Shown: piece after piece, positions 23,667 to 31,709 of the stretch
Position numbering within the stretch: position 1 is the stretch's first letter
Layout of the letters: each line of letters opens with the position of its first letter
Assembly: GCF_009683175.1 (NCBI RefSeq)
Contig: NZ_WKKW01000001.1
Coordinates: 248,001 to 312,000, forward strand
Source: Bifidobacterium asteroides
GTDB taxonomy: Bacteria > Actinomycetota > Actinomycetes > Actinomycetales > Bifidobacteriaceae
Reading direction: 5' to 3'
DNA: 64,000 bases
Program-made: the position numbers and the translations under genes
Notes under the pieces: model-generated
The model's input: only the letters and a program-made list of their open reading frames with translations
Databases searched by the model: none
What the model was told of the DNA's origin: nothing

Positions 23667-24114
23667 GCAAATACCAGCGGTCAAAGCCCAAGATGTTGCG
23701 AATCTTCCCAGGGATGAATTTGCCTTCCCCGGTCCAGGACGTGATTGTCTGGTGGAAGCGATCCTGGAGGGGCGCAAAACCGCTACGACCAGCCTGATGG
23801 CAGAATTCATCCATGATCATGAGCCACTCCCCTCCTCCGGCCGACGAACGCTTCTGTTGAACTCAGATGACCAACCAGTTGCCGTCCTCAGATATGCCTC
23901 GGTGAGTGTGACCCGACTCGGCCTGGTCACACTGCAGCATGTTCTGAATGAAGGAGAAGACTATCAAAGCCTTCCTGAGTGGCGCGAGGCTCATGAGTCT
24001 TTCTGGACCTCAGAAAACATGCGACAAGCATTGGATGATCCGGACTTCACCGTCGATGATCAGACCCTGGTGGTGCTGGAGACTTTTTATGTAGAGGCCA
24101 TGGTCGTGAACTGA
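23656..24114 (+). CDS. ASCH domain protein
   Basis: A 152-residue RNA/nucleoside-binding-like protein with an ASCH fold. Family features are AILEGRKTATTSLM (helix with conserved GRKTAT), the strand PVAVLRYASVSVTRLG, and EGEDYQSLPEWREAHESFW near residues 100-120. The terminus is short. It may be an N4-acetylcytidine amidohydrolase-like or RNA-binding enzyme. Placement next to a DNA glycosylase hints at a base-repair or nucleotide-cleaning job, but that is inference. Confidence 0.85.
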   Translation: MTNKQIPAVKAQDVANLPRDEFAFPGPGRDCLVEAILEGRKTATTSLMAEFIHDHEPLPSSGRRTLLLNSDDQPVAVLRYASVSVTRLGLVTLQHVLNEGEDYQSLPEWREAHESFWTSENMRQALDDPDFTVDDQTLVVLETFYVEAMVVN

Positions 24115-24233
24115 AAGTCCAAGGACAAAGCACGGTCTTTGGGCATGGGTCACACTTCACCGGCGTGCCATGTCATGTCATCGTGTATAGTTTCATCTGT
24201 TGCATTGATCCGCGATGCGGGTTGATTCACCAT

Positions 24234-24310
24234 GGTGGCTATAGCTCAGTCGGTAGAGCACCTGATTGTGGTTCAGGAGGTCGCGCGTTCGAGCCGCGTT
24301 AGCCACCCCA
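24234..24310 (+). tRNA. tRNA-His (GTG anticodon)
   Basis: The arms fold into a full cloverleaf: acceptor GTGGCTA with TAGCCAC, D arm GCTC with GAGC, anticodon stem CCTGA/TCAGG with loop TTGTGGT, and T arm GCGCG/CGCGT. The extra G at 24234 is the G-1 expected for tRNA-His, opposite C73. CCA is encoded at 24308-24310. Its 3' end is a possible integration site for mobile elements. Confidence 0.97.
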
Positions 24311-24317
24311 GATCAGG

Positions 24318-24348
24318 CCCCTACTCCCGACTGGGAAACAGGGGTTTT
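24318..24348 (+). terminator. Terminator after tRNA-His
   Basis: CCCCT pairs with AGGGG, with an inner CCC/GGG pair, followed by TTTT. It is eight bases after the encoded CCA. Confidence 0.75.
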
Positions 24349-24368
24349 ATCATATATGTGATTCCTGC

Positions 24369-24845
24369 TTATGGTCGAATCTTGTGCGCCATTTGTGTGC
24401 CAAAATCAGGAAAAATATAGCGACCCGCCCTATGCCTACGCTCGATCTCCCTGACGGTCCTTTCGATGGCCCCGTACCAGATAGCGGCCAAATCTGCTCT
24501 AATCTGCTGATGGATACTTGCGGGGTGCTCATGGTCCTGCCGGCTGAGGCCGGCCTGCTGCTACTGGTCGATGACCTGGTCGAGAAGCTTGTGAAAGAGG
24601 ATAATCAGCCTCTTCGCGAATCTTCTGACGCGGGCACATAGCCGGGATGGTTGTCGCGCATCTGGGAGATGTCATCAAGGATATAGGCCATACATGGATG
24701 ACAGGCCGGACTCATATGACGATATGAGTAGGGCCGGGAGGTCGCCGCCCCAGTGCGACGCGGCCTAGTATCCCCATCATGCGTCACATCGCTAGAGATG
24801 TAATATAGACATCAGCAAGGGGTACACACAATCAAAGAGGATAAG
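24369..24845. other. Spacer after tRNA-His with possible gene remnant
   Basis: No intact gene is seen. On the minus strand an open stretch (24369-24560) reads IHQQIRADLAAIWYGAIERT followed by more charged helix-like sequence. It is blocked by an in-frame TAG at 24561-24563, beyond which RFAKRLIILFHKLLDQVIDQ continues in the same frame. This could be the 3' part of a dead gene, but I do not recognise the family. Confidence 0.35.
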
Positions 24846-25274
24846 ATGGCACTCTGCGGCATCACCTACAGATGCGGGCACACGGACACAGTGGAGATCA
24901 AGGGCATCAACTGGTTCGGGAGGCGCAAGAAGAAGGCCGCCTGGTACGGGACTATCGACTGCCCAGCCTGCCGGGCGGCGAAGGTCCGCCGAGAGCTCAA
25001 TAGCCTGCCCGCACTTGAAGGCAGCGACGAGCAGGTGGCTCGCGCCGCCGACATACGTGAGAAGATGATGGAACTGCTGGAGATGCTGGACGAGACACAG
25101 GAGGACCACGACGGCCGGGCCGAGAGCGGGGCCACCGAAGAGGGGACAGAATTGGCCGACCGCACCTCCGCCTGGCTCAAGGCCCAGGCGTCCGCATCAT
25201 GGTGGGTCGATCATCAGGAGCCCGTCCATGCCATCCTGGACGCTCAGGAGGCACTGCGCGGGCAGGGGGACTGA
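24846..25274 (+). CDS. Mobile-element type conserved hypothetical protein with zinc-finger-like N-terminus
   Basis: A 142-residue protein starting ALCGITYRCGHTDTVEI and with DCPACRAAKV; the Cys/His pattern suggests a small zinc-binding domain. After it come LPALEGSDEQVARAADIREK and SASWWVDHQEP. These resemble the LP-L-GSE-Q--WA--IR and WWID blocks of proteins seen in phages and integrative elements. AGAGGA precedes the ATG. The gene stands alone 540 bases after tRNA-His, a place where integrative elements often insert. Function is unknown. Confidence 0.65.
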   Translation: MALCGITYRCGHTDTVEIKGINWFGRRKKKAAWYGTIDCPACRAAKVRRELNSLPALEGSDEQVARAADIREKMMELLEMLDETQEDHDGRAESGATEEGTELADRTSAWLKAQASASWWVDHQEPVHAILDAQEALRGQGD

Positions 25275-25797
25275 CATGGCCATGATCCCCATTACGCAGT
25301 ATGCGGACATGCACGGGCCATACCGTGCTACAGCATCAAATCCGTCTGTTCTTTTCCTTACTGACTTTGAAGTTTGACCGCTTTTCTCACCATTCTGGGA
25401 GAAACCACTGTCGGTAGACACTCGACACGGAAGGCTATGACTAATCACAAAGCTATTAGAGCTGAATGAAGTCGAAACCGAGTTCCGACACCAAACTCCC
25501 GACTCCATAACGTGCTCGTATCCATTGACGGGTAGGTTTTCTCAATTTCTTTTCAGCCTCTTTAGAAGCCGTCTTCAAAATATGCAAGGCAGGATAGTTT
25601 ATGTATTGCACTAACGAGCTCCTCTCGTATTGTTCCCGACAATAATTGGACAAGGAACCAACCCTCTGTCGCGAACCTGCACAACGCTTTTCTACCCAAG
25701 GGTGAGGCGAATATTCAGACGAAATACATCGACAACAACATGCGATGTGTTGGTTTGATACATCAGAAATACCCTCTTATCTAAAGAGCAGCACAGC
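25275..25797. other. 523-base stretch without a confident gene
   Basis: AT content is visibly higher than in the core. A minus-strand frame at 25456-25653 (65 codons) contains HILKTASKEAEKKLRKPTRQ and ends ELGFDFIQL. It has no recognised family or clear ribosome site. It may be a remnant of a longer gene. Nothing else is seen. Confidence 0.4.
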
Positions 25798-26513
25798 TCA
25801 CAAGTTGAAGATGAAGACCGAGATTCCGAATATGATAAGGAGCAGGTTGCTAGCCAAATCGAACCAAATTACGATGCGTGGCTGTGTCTTCTTTTGTAAT
25901 ACCTCCACCATGGCAGTCAAGAGGAACCACCAAGTCATCATCCCTGTAAATATGACAATTATGATCCATATACCCGAACAAGAGTTCTGATTCCAGTCAG
26001 CATTGAGAACAGAGCGAGAGAGCGACAGTCCAAGCATTGAAACTGGATTGGTAACACCTGCAGCCAGACCCAAAGCGAAAGAAATTAGATTATATCTGTT
26101 ACCGATATTAGGTGTCATGAACAGCTGCGATTGCGAATGTATAAGCTGCTCACAACTACCAGATGCTATTTCGTCCCCCGCAGGGCGAACATCGCTTTTT
26201 TTGCAATCAGTTCATTCGGCAGGCCTTTCCGGCTTAAGGAAGTCGTAAAGTCTGAGGACCCCGATCGCCGCAGCCAGTATGGCTCCCGCAAATACAATCG
26301 GCTTTTGATAACTGAGGAAAGTCTGAGAAAGCAGGCTGGGGCCAAAAAATCCGAGAGCACGATACAAGCACACTGCCACGGCTGCCCCATGCCGGTGATG
26401 AAACCAGTTGCCGGCCCTGCAGACAGGGTTCTCTGCATGCTCATAATTCCCGCAGCTCCAACAGGCATTCCAAAAACCAGTCCAATCACGAGACCTGTCA
26501 GCAAGCTGATCAT
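25798..26513 (-). pseudogene. LysE/RhtB-type amino-acid exporter, broken by frameshift
   Basis: The start ATG at 26513 has an AGGAG site. It reads MISLLTGLVIGLVFGMPVGA and then LSAGPATGFITGMG, as in LysE family proteins. At about 26385-26388 the frame changes. The expected continuation (AAVAVCLYRALGFF, then hydrophobic spans to LYDFLKPERPAE) is in another frame, as if one G had been lost from a G run. That frame ends at TGA (26212-26214). The C-terminal half (YNLISFALGLAAGVTNPVSM, then three more spans) follows from about 26118 to 25798. At least two lesions make this inactive unless the sequence has errors. Confidence 0.8.
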
Positions 26514-26548
26514 TATTACTCCTGATAGGGCAGCGGCTTCCGGCGCAA

Positions 26549-27103
26549 TTACCGCGTACGCGAAGTCGGAGAATTGTCTTCAATGATGGTTTTCTCAGGA
26601 TCGACTCGCGCAGACTCCAAAACAATCTTGCCGAATCCATCCGCCTGAATGGTTCCAGACTGCGGATTGAGTATGCTGTCTACATAACCCTTGGCTTCCA
26701 CATCCACATTTGAATACTCGAAAGCCAGGGTTGTGTTGATCAGACGGCAGTTGCGCAGAACAAGGTTATCTATGTAGCACATGCCCTGCAGACTTTCAAT
26801 CTGACAATTCTCGAAGGTCAGATTTTCAGAGTTCCAACCCAGGTATTCCCCTGAGATGGTCGAATTCCGGACCGTTACATTCTCCGAGTTCCAGAATGCG
26901 TCCTTGGACAGTATTCGAGCATGGTCAATATTAACGTCACTGGCACCATCAAAGGAATAATCGCCATCCAAGCTGAAATCGCGTGCTTTGATGCCGTGGC
27001 TGTTCATGGCAAAATAATCGCCTTGCGCGCTGACGTGCTCCATATCGATGTCGCGACAATTCCAGAGCGTCTCATCCGCATTAGGCATGGTTACATCCCT
27101 CAT
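26549..27103 (-). pseudogene. DUF3737 protein, N-terminally truncated
   Basis: A right-handed repeat protein related to DUF3737. The repeats are visible as NADETLWNCRDIDMEHV, DYFAMNSHGIKARDFSLDG, SKDAFWNSENVTVRNS, EYLGWNSENLTFENC and YIDNLVLRNCRLINTTLA. The family is usually about 270-290 residues and this frame has 184, lacking roughly the first 100. An in-frame TGA lies near 27160, just upstream. The fragment could still be translated from 27103, but it lacks the front half of the solenoid. It ends 35 bases before the broken LysE gene. Confidence 0.7.
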
Positions 27104-27383
27104 TACTATGCCGCTGGAGCGCCTGAAAGTTTTGGGGGCCTGAATAGTGTGTCCTCAAGGCCTATGCTTTGTGTATACCAGATTCCAGCGTCATTATCTG
27201 GAAATATTACGAAGCCAGATTGGAGCAGAATACGCCTGCAAATCGGCAGAAGCCAGGAAAACCCTATGATTCGACTCAAAATATATCAGAAACACGAAAC
27301 CCAGCCTGCACTTATCGAACCACCGGCTCAAAGAATCTAGCCGCAAGGATGCATGCGCCGACGCATCCGGTTCTTCTCCAGTA

Positions 27384-27767
27384 TCAGTCCTGGTCGTATC
27401 TGGAAAGCTCGATCAGGTTCCTATCGGGGTCCCTGACATACACCGAGGTGATGGCCCCATCCGCGCCGGTCCGGCTGACCGGACCCAGATAGTCGACACG
27501 ATGCTCACGGAGCGCGGCAACCACATCATCCAGCGAATCCTCCACCAGCAAACACAAATCAGCAGAGCCGGGTGTAGGCTTGTCCGCCTTGGGGTCAATC
27601 TCGTAGCCGGCCTCATGAATGTTGATCTTCTGCCGGCCGAATTTCAATGCCAACCGCCCATTACCGAAAGTCTGCACCTGCATGCCCAGCACCTCACGGT
27701 AAAAGGCACAGGTCGCATCGACATCCCGCACCGTGATGACCAGATGATCCAAACCAGTGATCCTCAT
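27384..27767 (-). CDS. VOC superfamily protein (glyoxalase/dioxygenase-like)
   Basis: A 127-residue single-module vicinal oxygen chelate protein. It shows GLDHLVITVRDVDATCAFY, then GNGRLALKFGRQKINIHEAG, and SVYVRDPDRNLIELSRYD at the C-terminus. Metal ligands expected in this fold (His near 8, His near 50, Glu near 122) are present. Close relatives are annotated as glyoxalase-like or FosX-like; the substrate is not known. Neighbours are decaying genes, but this frame is intact. Confidence 0.88.
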   Translation of the reverse strand: MRITGLDHLVITVRDVDATCAFYREVLGMQVQTFGNGRLALKFGRQKINIHEAGYEIDPKADKPTPGSADLCLLVEDSLDDVVAALREHRVDYLGPVSRTGADGAITSVYVRDPDRNLIELSRYDQD

Positions 27768-28071
27768 TCACCCAACTCCAATCGCAGAACAACCCAAAAG
27801 ACAGCCTAGACTCCCGCAAGCCAAAAAACGGCATTACGACCAGCAAAGAAGGCGACCCATTGCCACAACAGACAAGTCCTCTACCCGAGCCGAGAAGAAA
27901 CCGATCGGGCAGAAGCACGACAATAAATCCATGCAAAAAACGAATACCTACATATAAGCAATCGGCATTATAAATACCGTTTCGAGAGCCCTAGACTGTT
28001 GCCATTCACATCCATGACAGCAGTGAACCTGCATCTTGGACCACCATACAGTCAGCAAGGAAGGGAGTATC
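27768..28071. other. Intergenic region between VOC gene and CMD pseudogene
   Basis: No gene is seen. The stretch is purine-rich on the plus strand and AT-rich near 27940-27985. It probably carries divergent promoters, but no convincing hexamer pair was found. Confidence 0.4.
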
Positions 28072-28398
28072 ATGGCCACAAAACAAACAGCAGGAAGAGA
28101 GCAGTTGGGTGAATTCGCACCTCAGTTCGCAGCTCTGAATGACGATGTTCTATTCGGCGAAGTCTGGGCTGATGAACAAGCACTGTCCGCACACGACAGA
28201 AGCATGATCACCATAGCTGCATTGATTGCCATGGGCAGCGCAGAACAGCTCGACGCCCATCTGAACATCGGGAAAAAGAACGGAATCACCAAGGACGAGA
28301 TAGTAGCGGAAATCACCCATCTGGCCTTCTACGCAGGCTGACCGAAGGCCTGGTCGGCCTTCAACCGCGCCAAGCAAATCTGGCAAAATGATGACTGA
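28072..28398 (+). pseudogene. Carboxymuconolactone decarboxylase-like protein with stop codon at a conserved Trp
   Basis: The ATG at 28072 follows GGAAGGGAG and the protein opens ATKQTAGREQLGEFAPQFAA, as in AhpD/CMD-type proteins. The frame reads normally to HLAFYAG and then meets TGA at 28339-28341. The sequence continues in frame as PKAWSAFNRAKQIWQNDD to a stop at 28396-28398. Relatives have AFYAGWPKAW here, so the TGA replaces TGG (Trp). Without the last 19 residues the fold is probably damaged. It lies just before the flavin oxidoreductase gene. Confidence 0.85.
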
Positions 28399-28411
28399 AA
28401 GAGAGCAAGGA

Positions 28412-28966
28412 ATGGCACAAAACACCAAGACGGCGGTCCTGGTCTTCCACCCCCATATGGAAGCCTCACGGATCAACGCCCGCCTCATGCGGGAAGCCAT
28501 GGGGCATGATGATGAGGGCATCCTGGTCCGGGACGAATACGCTGCCTTGCGCTCAGGTCAAATCGACATTCCCGACGAACAAGCATTCGTCAAAGGCTGT
28601 GACCGTCTGGTATGGCAGTTTCCCATGTATTGGTACAGCTGCCCTCCCCTGCTCAAAGAGTGGGAAGACCTGGTGCTTACCTACGGATGGGCCTACGGTA
28701 CCCACGGCGATGCCCTGAAAGGCAAGGAACTCATGCTCGCCGTCTCGGTTGGCTCTGCTGGAGAGAACTATCACCATGAGGGTGAATTCGGCTATACGGT
28801 GGACGAGCTCCTGGCTCCGTTCAAAGCTACCAGCAATCTCATCGGAACCGTTTATCGGAAGCCCTTTATTCTCACAGGAGTGAGCTCAGGCATGAGCGAT
28901 CAGAACCTGGAAAAGGCGGCCAAGGATTATTTGAGCCGTCTGCAAGACGACTGGCCAACACAATAA
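28412..28966 (+). CDS. NAD(P)H-dependent FMN oxidoreductase (flavodoxin_2 fold)
   Basis: A 184-residue flavodoxin-like quinone/nitro-reductase of the MdaB/KefF type. The FMN-binding start is KTAVLVFHPHMEASRINARL. The motif DRLVWQFPMYWYSCPPLLKEW near residues 63-83 is the family signature, and GSAGENYHHEGEFGYTVDEL follows. The start at 28412 is an estimate; an ATG at 28388 is also in frame. A bidirectional terminator follows. It overlaps functionally with the broken CMD gene upstream, a common pairing in oxidative-stress operons. Confidence 0.85.
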   Translation: MAQNTKTAVLVFHPHMEASRINARLMREAMGHDDEGILVRDEYAALRSGQIDIPDEQAFVKGCDRLVWQFPMYWYSCPPLLKEWEDLVLTYGWAYGTHGDALKGKELMLAVSVGSAGENYHHEGEFGYTVDELLAPFKATSNLIGTVYRKPFILTGVSSGMSDQNLEKAAKDYLSRLQDDWPTQ

Positions 28967-28990
28967 GCCTCAGCGACGATCCCTAACATC

Positions 28991-29040
28991 AAGACGAGGG
29001 CTTCCACACTGGAATCTTCAAGTGCGGGCGCCCTCGTCTT
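28991..29040. terminator. Bidirectional terminator after the oxidoreductase gene
   Basis: AAGACGAGGGC pairs with GCCCTCGTCTT across a long loop. It serves the plus-strand oxidoreductase and the minus-strand aldo/keto reductase remnant. Confidence 0.8.
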
Positions 29041-29060
29041 ATCGACTCAGCGGACCTCAG

Positions 29061-29415
29061 TCACTGTGTATAGGATATCCCATGCAAACGTGTAGCCTCC
29101 TCGGGCGTATCCACATCAAGAATGAGCGGCCCACCCGTATCCATAGCACTTATGTCATGCATATCGTCATCATCAAGACTGAAATCTGCAATATTGTGGT
29201 TCTCACGAATCCGTTCCTCATGCACGGATTTCGGGATGGCGCATATCCCCTGCTGGATCAGCCAGCGCAATACCACCTGGGCCGGGGTCTTGCCATAGCG
29301 CTGACCAATACGCTTGAGGACAGGATTGTCGAAAATGCCCCGACGACCCTCAGCCAGGGGCGCCCAGGCCATGGGTGCAACCCCCTGCTCGGCCATGCTC
29401 GTACAGGTCTTCCAT
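29061..29415 (-). pseudogene. Aldo/keto reductase, N-terminus missing and internal deletion
   Basis: The open C-terminal part (29396-29061, 111 codons) reads MAWAPLAEGRRGIFDNPVLK, then AQVVLRWLIQQGICAIPKSV and the end typical of AKR5-type reductases. Upstream, in another frame at 29415, the bases encode MEDLYEHGRA, which matches the ALEDLYEQGKVRAIGVSNF region of the family. About 45 residues between these two blocks are absent, and everything before MEDLY is missing. The catalytic Asp, Tyr and Lys region is lost, so this is a dead gene. Confidence 0.85.
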
Positions 29416-29641
29416 GCGCTATCGTCTCCTTGGTGATGCCCTCCTGCAATCTAACAAAGCGCGGGAAAACAGTACAATGCCTGCAGTATACGGCTGCCCA
29501 TTCATCTTCTGCATATGCGGCGCACCAGACCTTCGGCCTCCTGCCAGTGGTGCTACAGTGTCTTTCCGGAAGCATCCCTTCCCCGGACGAGACGCGCCGT
29601 ATCCGGATTGACGACGCTCATTAGGTCACTCGTGGAAGGAT

Positions 29642-29982
29642 GTGGTTGGTTTATTCATGCTGGTTCAACTTTTTGGATTTTTGCTGCTGCTCATGGCCTT
29701 TGTCGCGAAGCAGCTGCTAGACCTGCCCAGTGGCAGCCGAGTCAACCTTGTCCTAAACCTTGTCGGTGCAAGCTTGCTGGCCGTCGATGCCCTGGCTAAC
29801 CGGCAGTGGGCCCTTTTGCCCTCGAGTGCGGATGGGCCTTGGTTGCGCTATACGCCTTCACCCGTTCCCACTCAAAAAGCAAGTCACTTACGACCAAGAA
29901 TTGCAGCTCCGCGACCAGGCAGGGGCAAGGCATCTGCATTCAGCCTACAGAAGCGGAAGCTGACTGTCTGCAAAGTTGCTAA
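29642..29982 (+). pseudogene. CBU_0592-like small membrane protein, frameshifted
   Basis: The first part reads FMLVQLFGFLLLLMAFVAKQ and VNLVLNLVGASLLAVDALAN, like short actinobacterial membrane proteins of this type. At about 29807-29810 the frame shifts: the continuation GWALVALYAFTR lies in the next frame, as if one G were missing from a GGGG run. The shifted frame stops at TAA 29980-29982. The start (GTG 29642 or ATG 29657) is uncertain. Confidence 0.7.
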
Positions 29983-30297
29983 TTGCACAGGGGTTGACCT
30001 GAACTCACCCTATGTTTTTACAGTGCGAACCGATCAAGAGGCTTCATTGGTCTGTCCGGCCAACATGGTTCCCGCCAGGCCCTGGAACGCAGCGACGGCT
30101 GGCGGGCCTTCCGCATCCAAGGCATTCTCGATTTTTCGCTCATTGGCATCCTGGCGCCGATTGCCACAATTTTGGCAGACAAGGGCATAGGTATTTTCGC
30201 CGTCTCCACCTACAACACAGACTATGTCCTTACCAAGGCCGATGACTTCCCTGCCGCACTGGATGCCCTCGACAAGTCAGGATATACAATCATCTGA
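29957..30297 (+). pseudogene. ACT-domain protein (ACT_7 type), frameshifted
   Basis: The first half is KLTVCKVANCTGVDLNSPYV and RTDQEASLVCPANMVPA. At about 30075 the frame moves, and the second half is ERSDGWRAFRIQGILDFSLI, then GILAPIATILADKGIGIFAV and DYVLTKADDFPAALDALD, ending at TGA 30295-30297. Loss of one C from a CCC run would explain it. No standard start codon is seen in frame near the beginning; the position of the expected start holds CGG. It overlaps the end of the CBU_0592-like remnant. Confidence 0.75.
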
Positions 30298-30651
30298 TTG
30301 ACACACAGCAACATAGCGGCGCAGGATACATCTTCTGCATAAAAATGAGCAGAGGAATAAAAGTACGTGAGAGTGCACAAGCAGCCTAGTCAAGAGTCGA
30401 AGTCTAGAATATGACCGCTGATTCTGCACGTCCATAAACAAACGTCTTTCGTCTTTGAATACACTGCAACGAATCCAGCACTTCACCCGCAAAAGTCGAT
30501 ATCAAAATGATGCTGGCCTAGTGCCGGTCAATGCCGCTTTTACAAGAAAACGGCACATACACTGGCCTCAACGGAGGTTGCTTCCTAAAAATGGGCAGGC
30601 CGCCAGATGACCTGCCACAAGCAATGGGGAAGAACAAGCCTGGAGGGTCAG
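30298..30651. other. 354-base stretch without a gene
   Basis: No conserved frame is seen on either strand. A TTGACA lies at 30298-30303, but no well-spaced -10 follows. The right end carries the ribosome site GGAGGG of the next gene. Confidence 0.45.
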
Positions 30652-31560
30652 ATGAGTAACAATCGAAACGAACGTACAAATAAGAACCAAGGCAGGCATG
30701 AGGAATCGCGGGTGCCCGATAACCAGAAAAAGAGGTACGAGGGCAACTCCTCACAGAGCAACAACACCCGGGAAAGTTCCCAACACTCAACAATGGATGA
30801 CAAGAATCGCATGCCGAAACCAGTGGAGAATGCGAACATCGGAAAAGAAAGCAAAGCAGAAAATGCTTCCAAGGCCAAGCCTGCATCAGGACAAACTGGC
30901 GAGAAGGAAGGCAGGGATTCATCCAGCAAGAACGCTGACCATGGCGGACCTGAAACGCAGAATAAGCAGGAACAGGCTCTACCCGCCAGCCATGCGCAAG
31001 CCGGCCATCCAGACAAAGAGCATGGCCCCTCCCCTGACGACAAGCCGAACCAACCCAGTAAGCCTGTCGATAAGCCATCTCAGCCGACGAGCGTTGCCAG
31101 CTTACCTAAACCGCGCAAGGCGAAAAACCATGATTCCTTCTATCTGGGCCTGGCCTCGGCAGTCCTGGTCGCAGCTCTGGGTCTCAGTCTGAGCACCATG
31201 CCGATCTTCTTCTCCCTGCCTCTTGCCGCTGTCCTCTTTGGAATCGGCATCTGGCTCCTCTCCTATGCCAGCTTCAAGTCTCCAGGTAAACCAGAAGGAG
31301 AGGGAACGGAGACGGACAGGCACACCAGGACGGTAGTTGTGGCGACGGTCCTTCTGGTTCTGCAGACCTTCATCATGGATGTGTTCATCTTCACGCGAAT
31401 GGGAACAGTGGGCAAACACCAGAATGCCATCGTCATCACCTGGATCATTGCCAGCATGATCGAGACCCTGGCTGCCTTCGCTCTTATTTATCATCACAAT
31501 CCCCTGCAGTCCAAGCCCAAGGACCCTGCGGCAAACGATAAACGCGAAGGGAAGCAATAA
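30652..31560 (+). CDS. Hypothetical membrane protein with long disordered N-terminus
   Basis: A 302-residue protein starting MSNNRNERTNKNQGR, with GGAGGG five bases before the ATG. About the first 155 residues are rich in Asn, Lys, Ser, Glu, Pro and Gln and have no hydrophobic segment. The C-terminal part has about four membrane spans: LGLASAVLVAALGLSLST, IFFSLPLAAVLFGIGIWLLS, TVVVATVLLVLQTFIMDVF and AIVITWIIASMIETLAAFAL. The tail is charged. I do not recognise a family. It stands alone between a decayed region and the transhydrogenase operon. Confidence 0.72.
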   Translation: MSNNRNERTNKNQGRHEESRVPDNQKKRYEGNSSQSNNTRESSQHSTMDDKNRMPKPVENANIGKESKAENASKAKPASGQTGEKEGRDSSSKNADHGGPETQNKQEQALPASHAQAGHPDKEHGPSPDDKPNQPSKPVDKPSQPTSVASLPKPRKAKNHDSFYLGLASAVLVAALGLSLSTMPIFFSLPLAAVLFGIGIWLLSYASFKSPGKPEGEGTETDRHTRTVVVATVLLVLQTFIMDVFIFTRMGTVGKHQNAIVITWIIASMIETLAAFALIYHHNPLQSKPKDPAANDKREGKQ

Positions 31561-31668
31561 GGCGCAGCAAGCATTAGTCTGAAACAGAAAAGAAGGTTGG
31601 GAAGGCCTAATAGACGGCCGTGCATGTGAAATTGCCACAGCTTTCTTCCCGCCAAGGCCTTCCGCCTC

Positions 31669-31709
31669 AGGGTGCCGCTCATCGTTCTTGAAGATGCGCG
31701 GCACCCTTT
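31669..31709. terminator. Terminator after the hypothetical membrane protein
   Basis: AGGGTGCCGC pairs with GCGGCACCCT across an 18-base loop, followed by TTTAATTT on the plus strand. Confidence 0.75.

Noticed and set aside
25197-25508. A 103-codon minus-strand frame
   Set aside because: It is Ser/Val/Gly-rich and overlaps the end of the mobile-element gene on the other strand, with no homology.
25456-25653. A 65-codon minus-strand frame
   Set aside because: It has a plausible ending but no family, no ribosome site and no partner. It is reported only as part of the intergenic note.
26380-26392. Programmed frameshift in the LysE gene
   Set aside because: A second break in the same gene and the neighbouring broken genes make decay more likely. 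No pseudoknot or slippery heptamer is obvious.
28339-28341. TGA read as tryptophan or selenocysteine
   Set aside because: All other genes use TGA as stop and Trp as TGG. No structure typical of a recoding element follows. A simple nonsense change is more likely.
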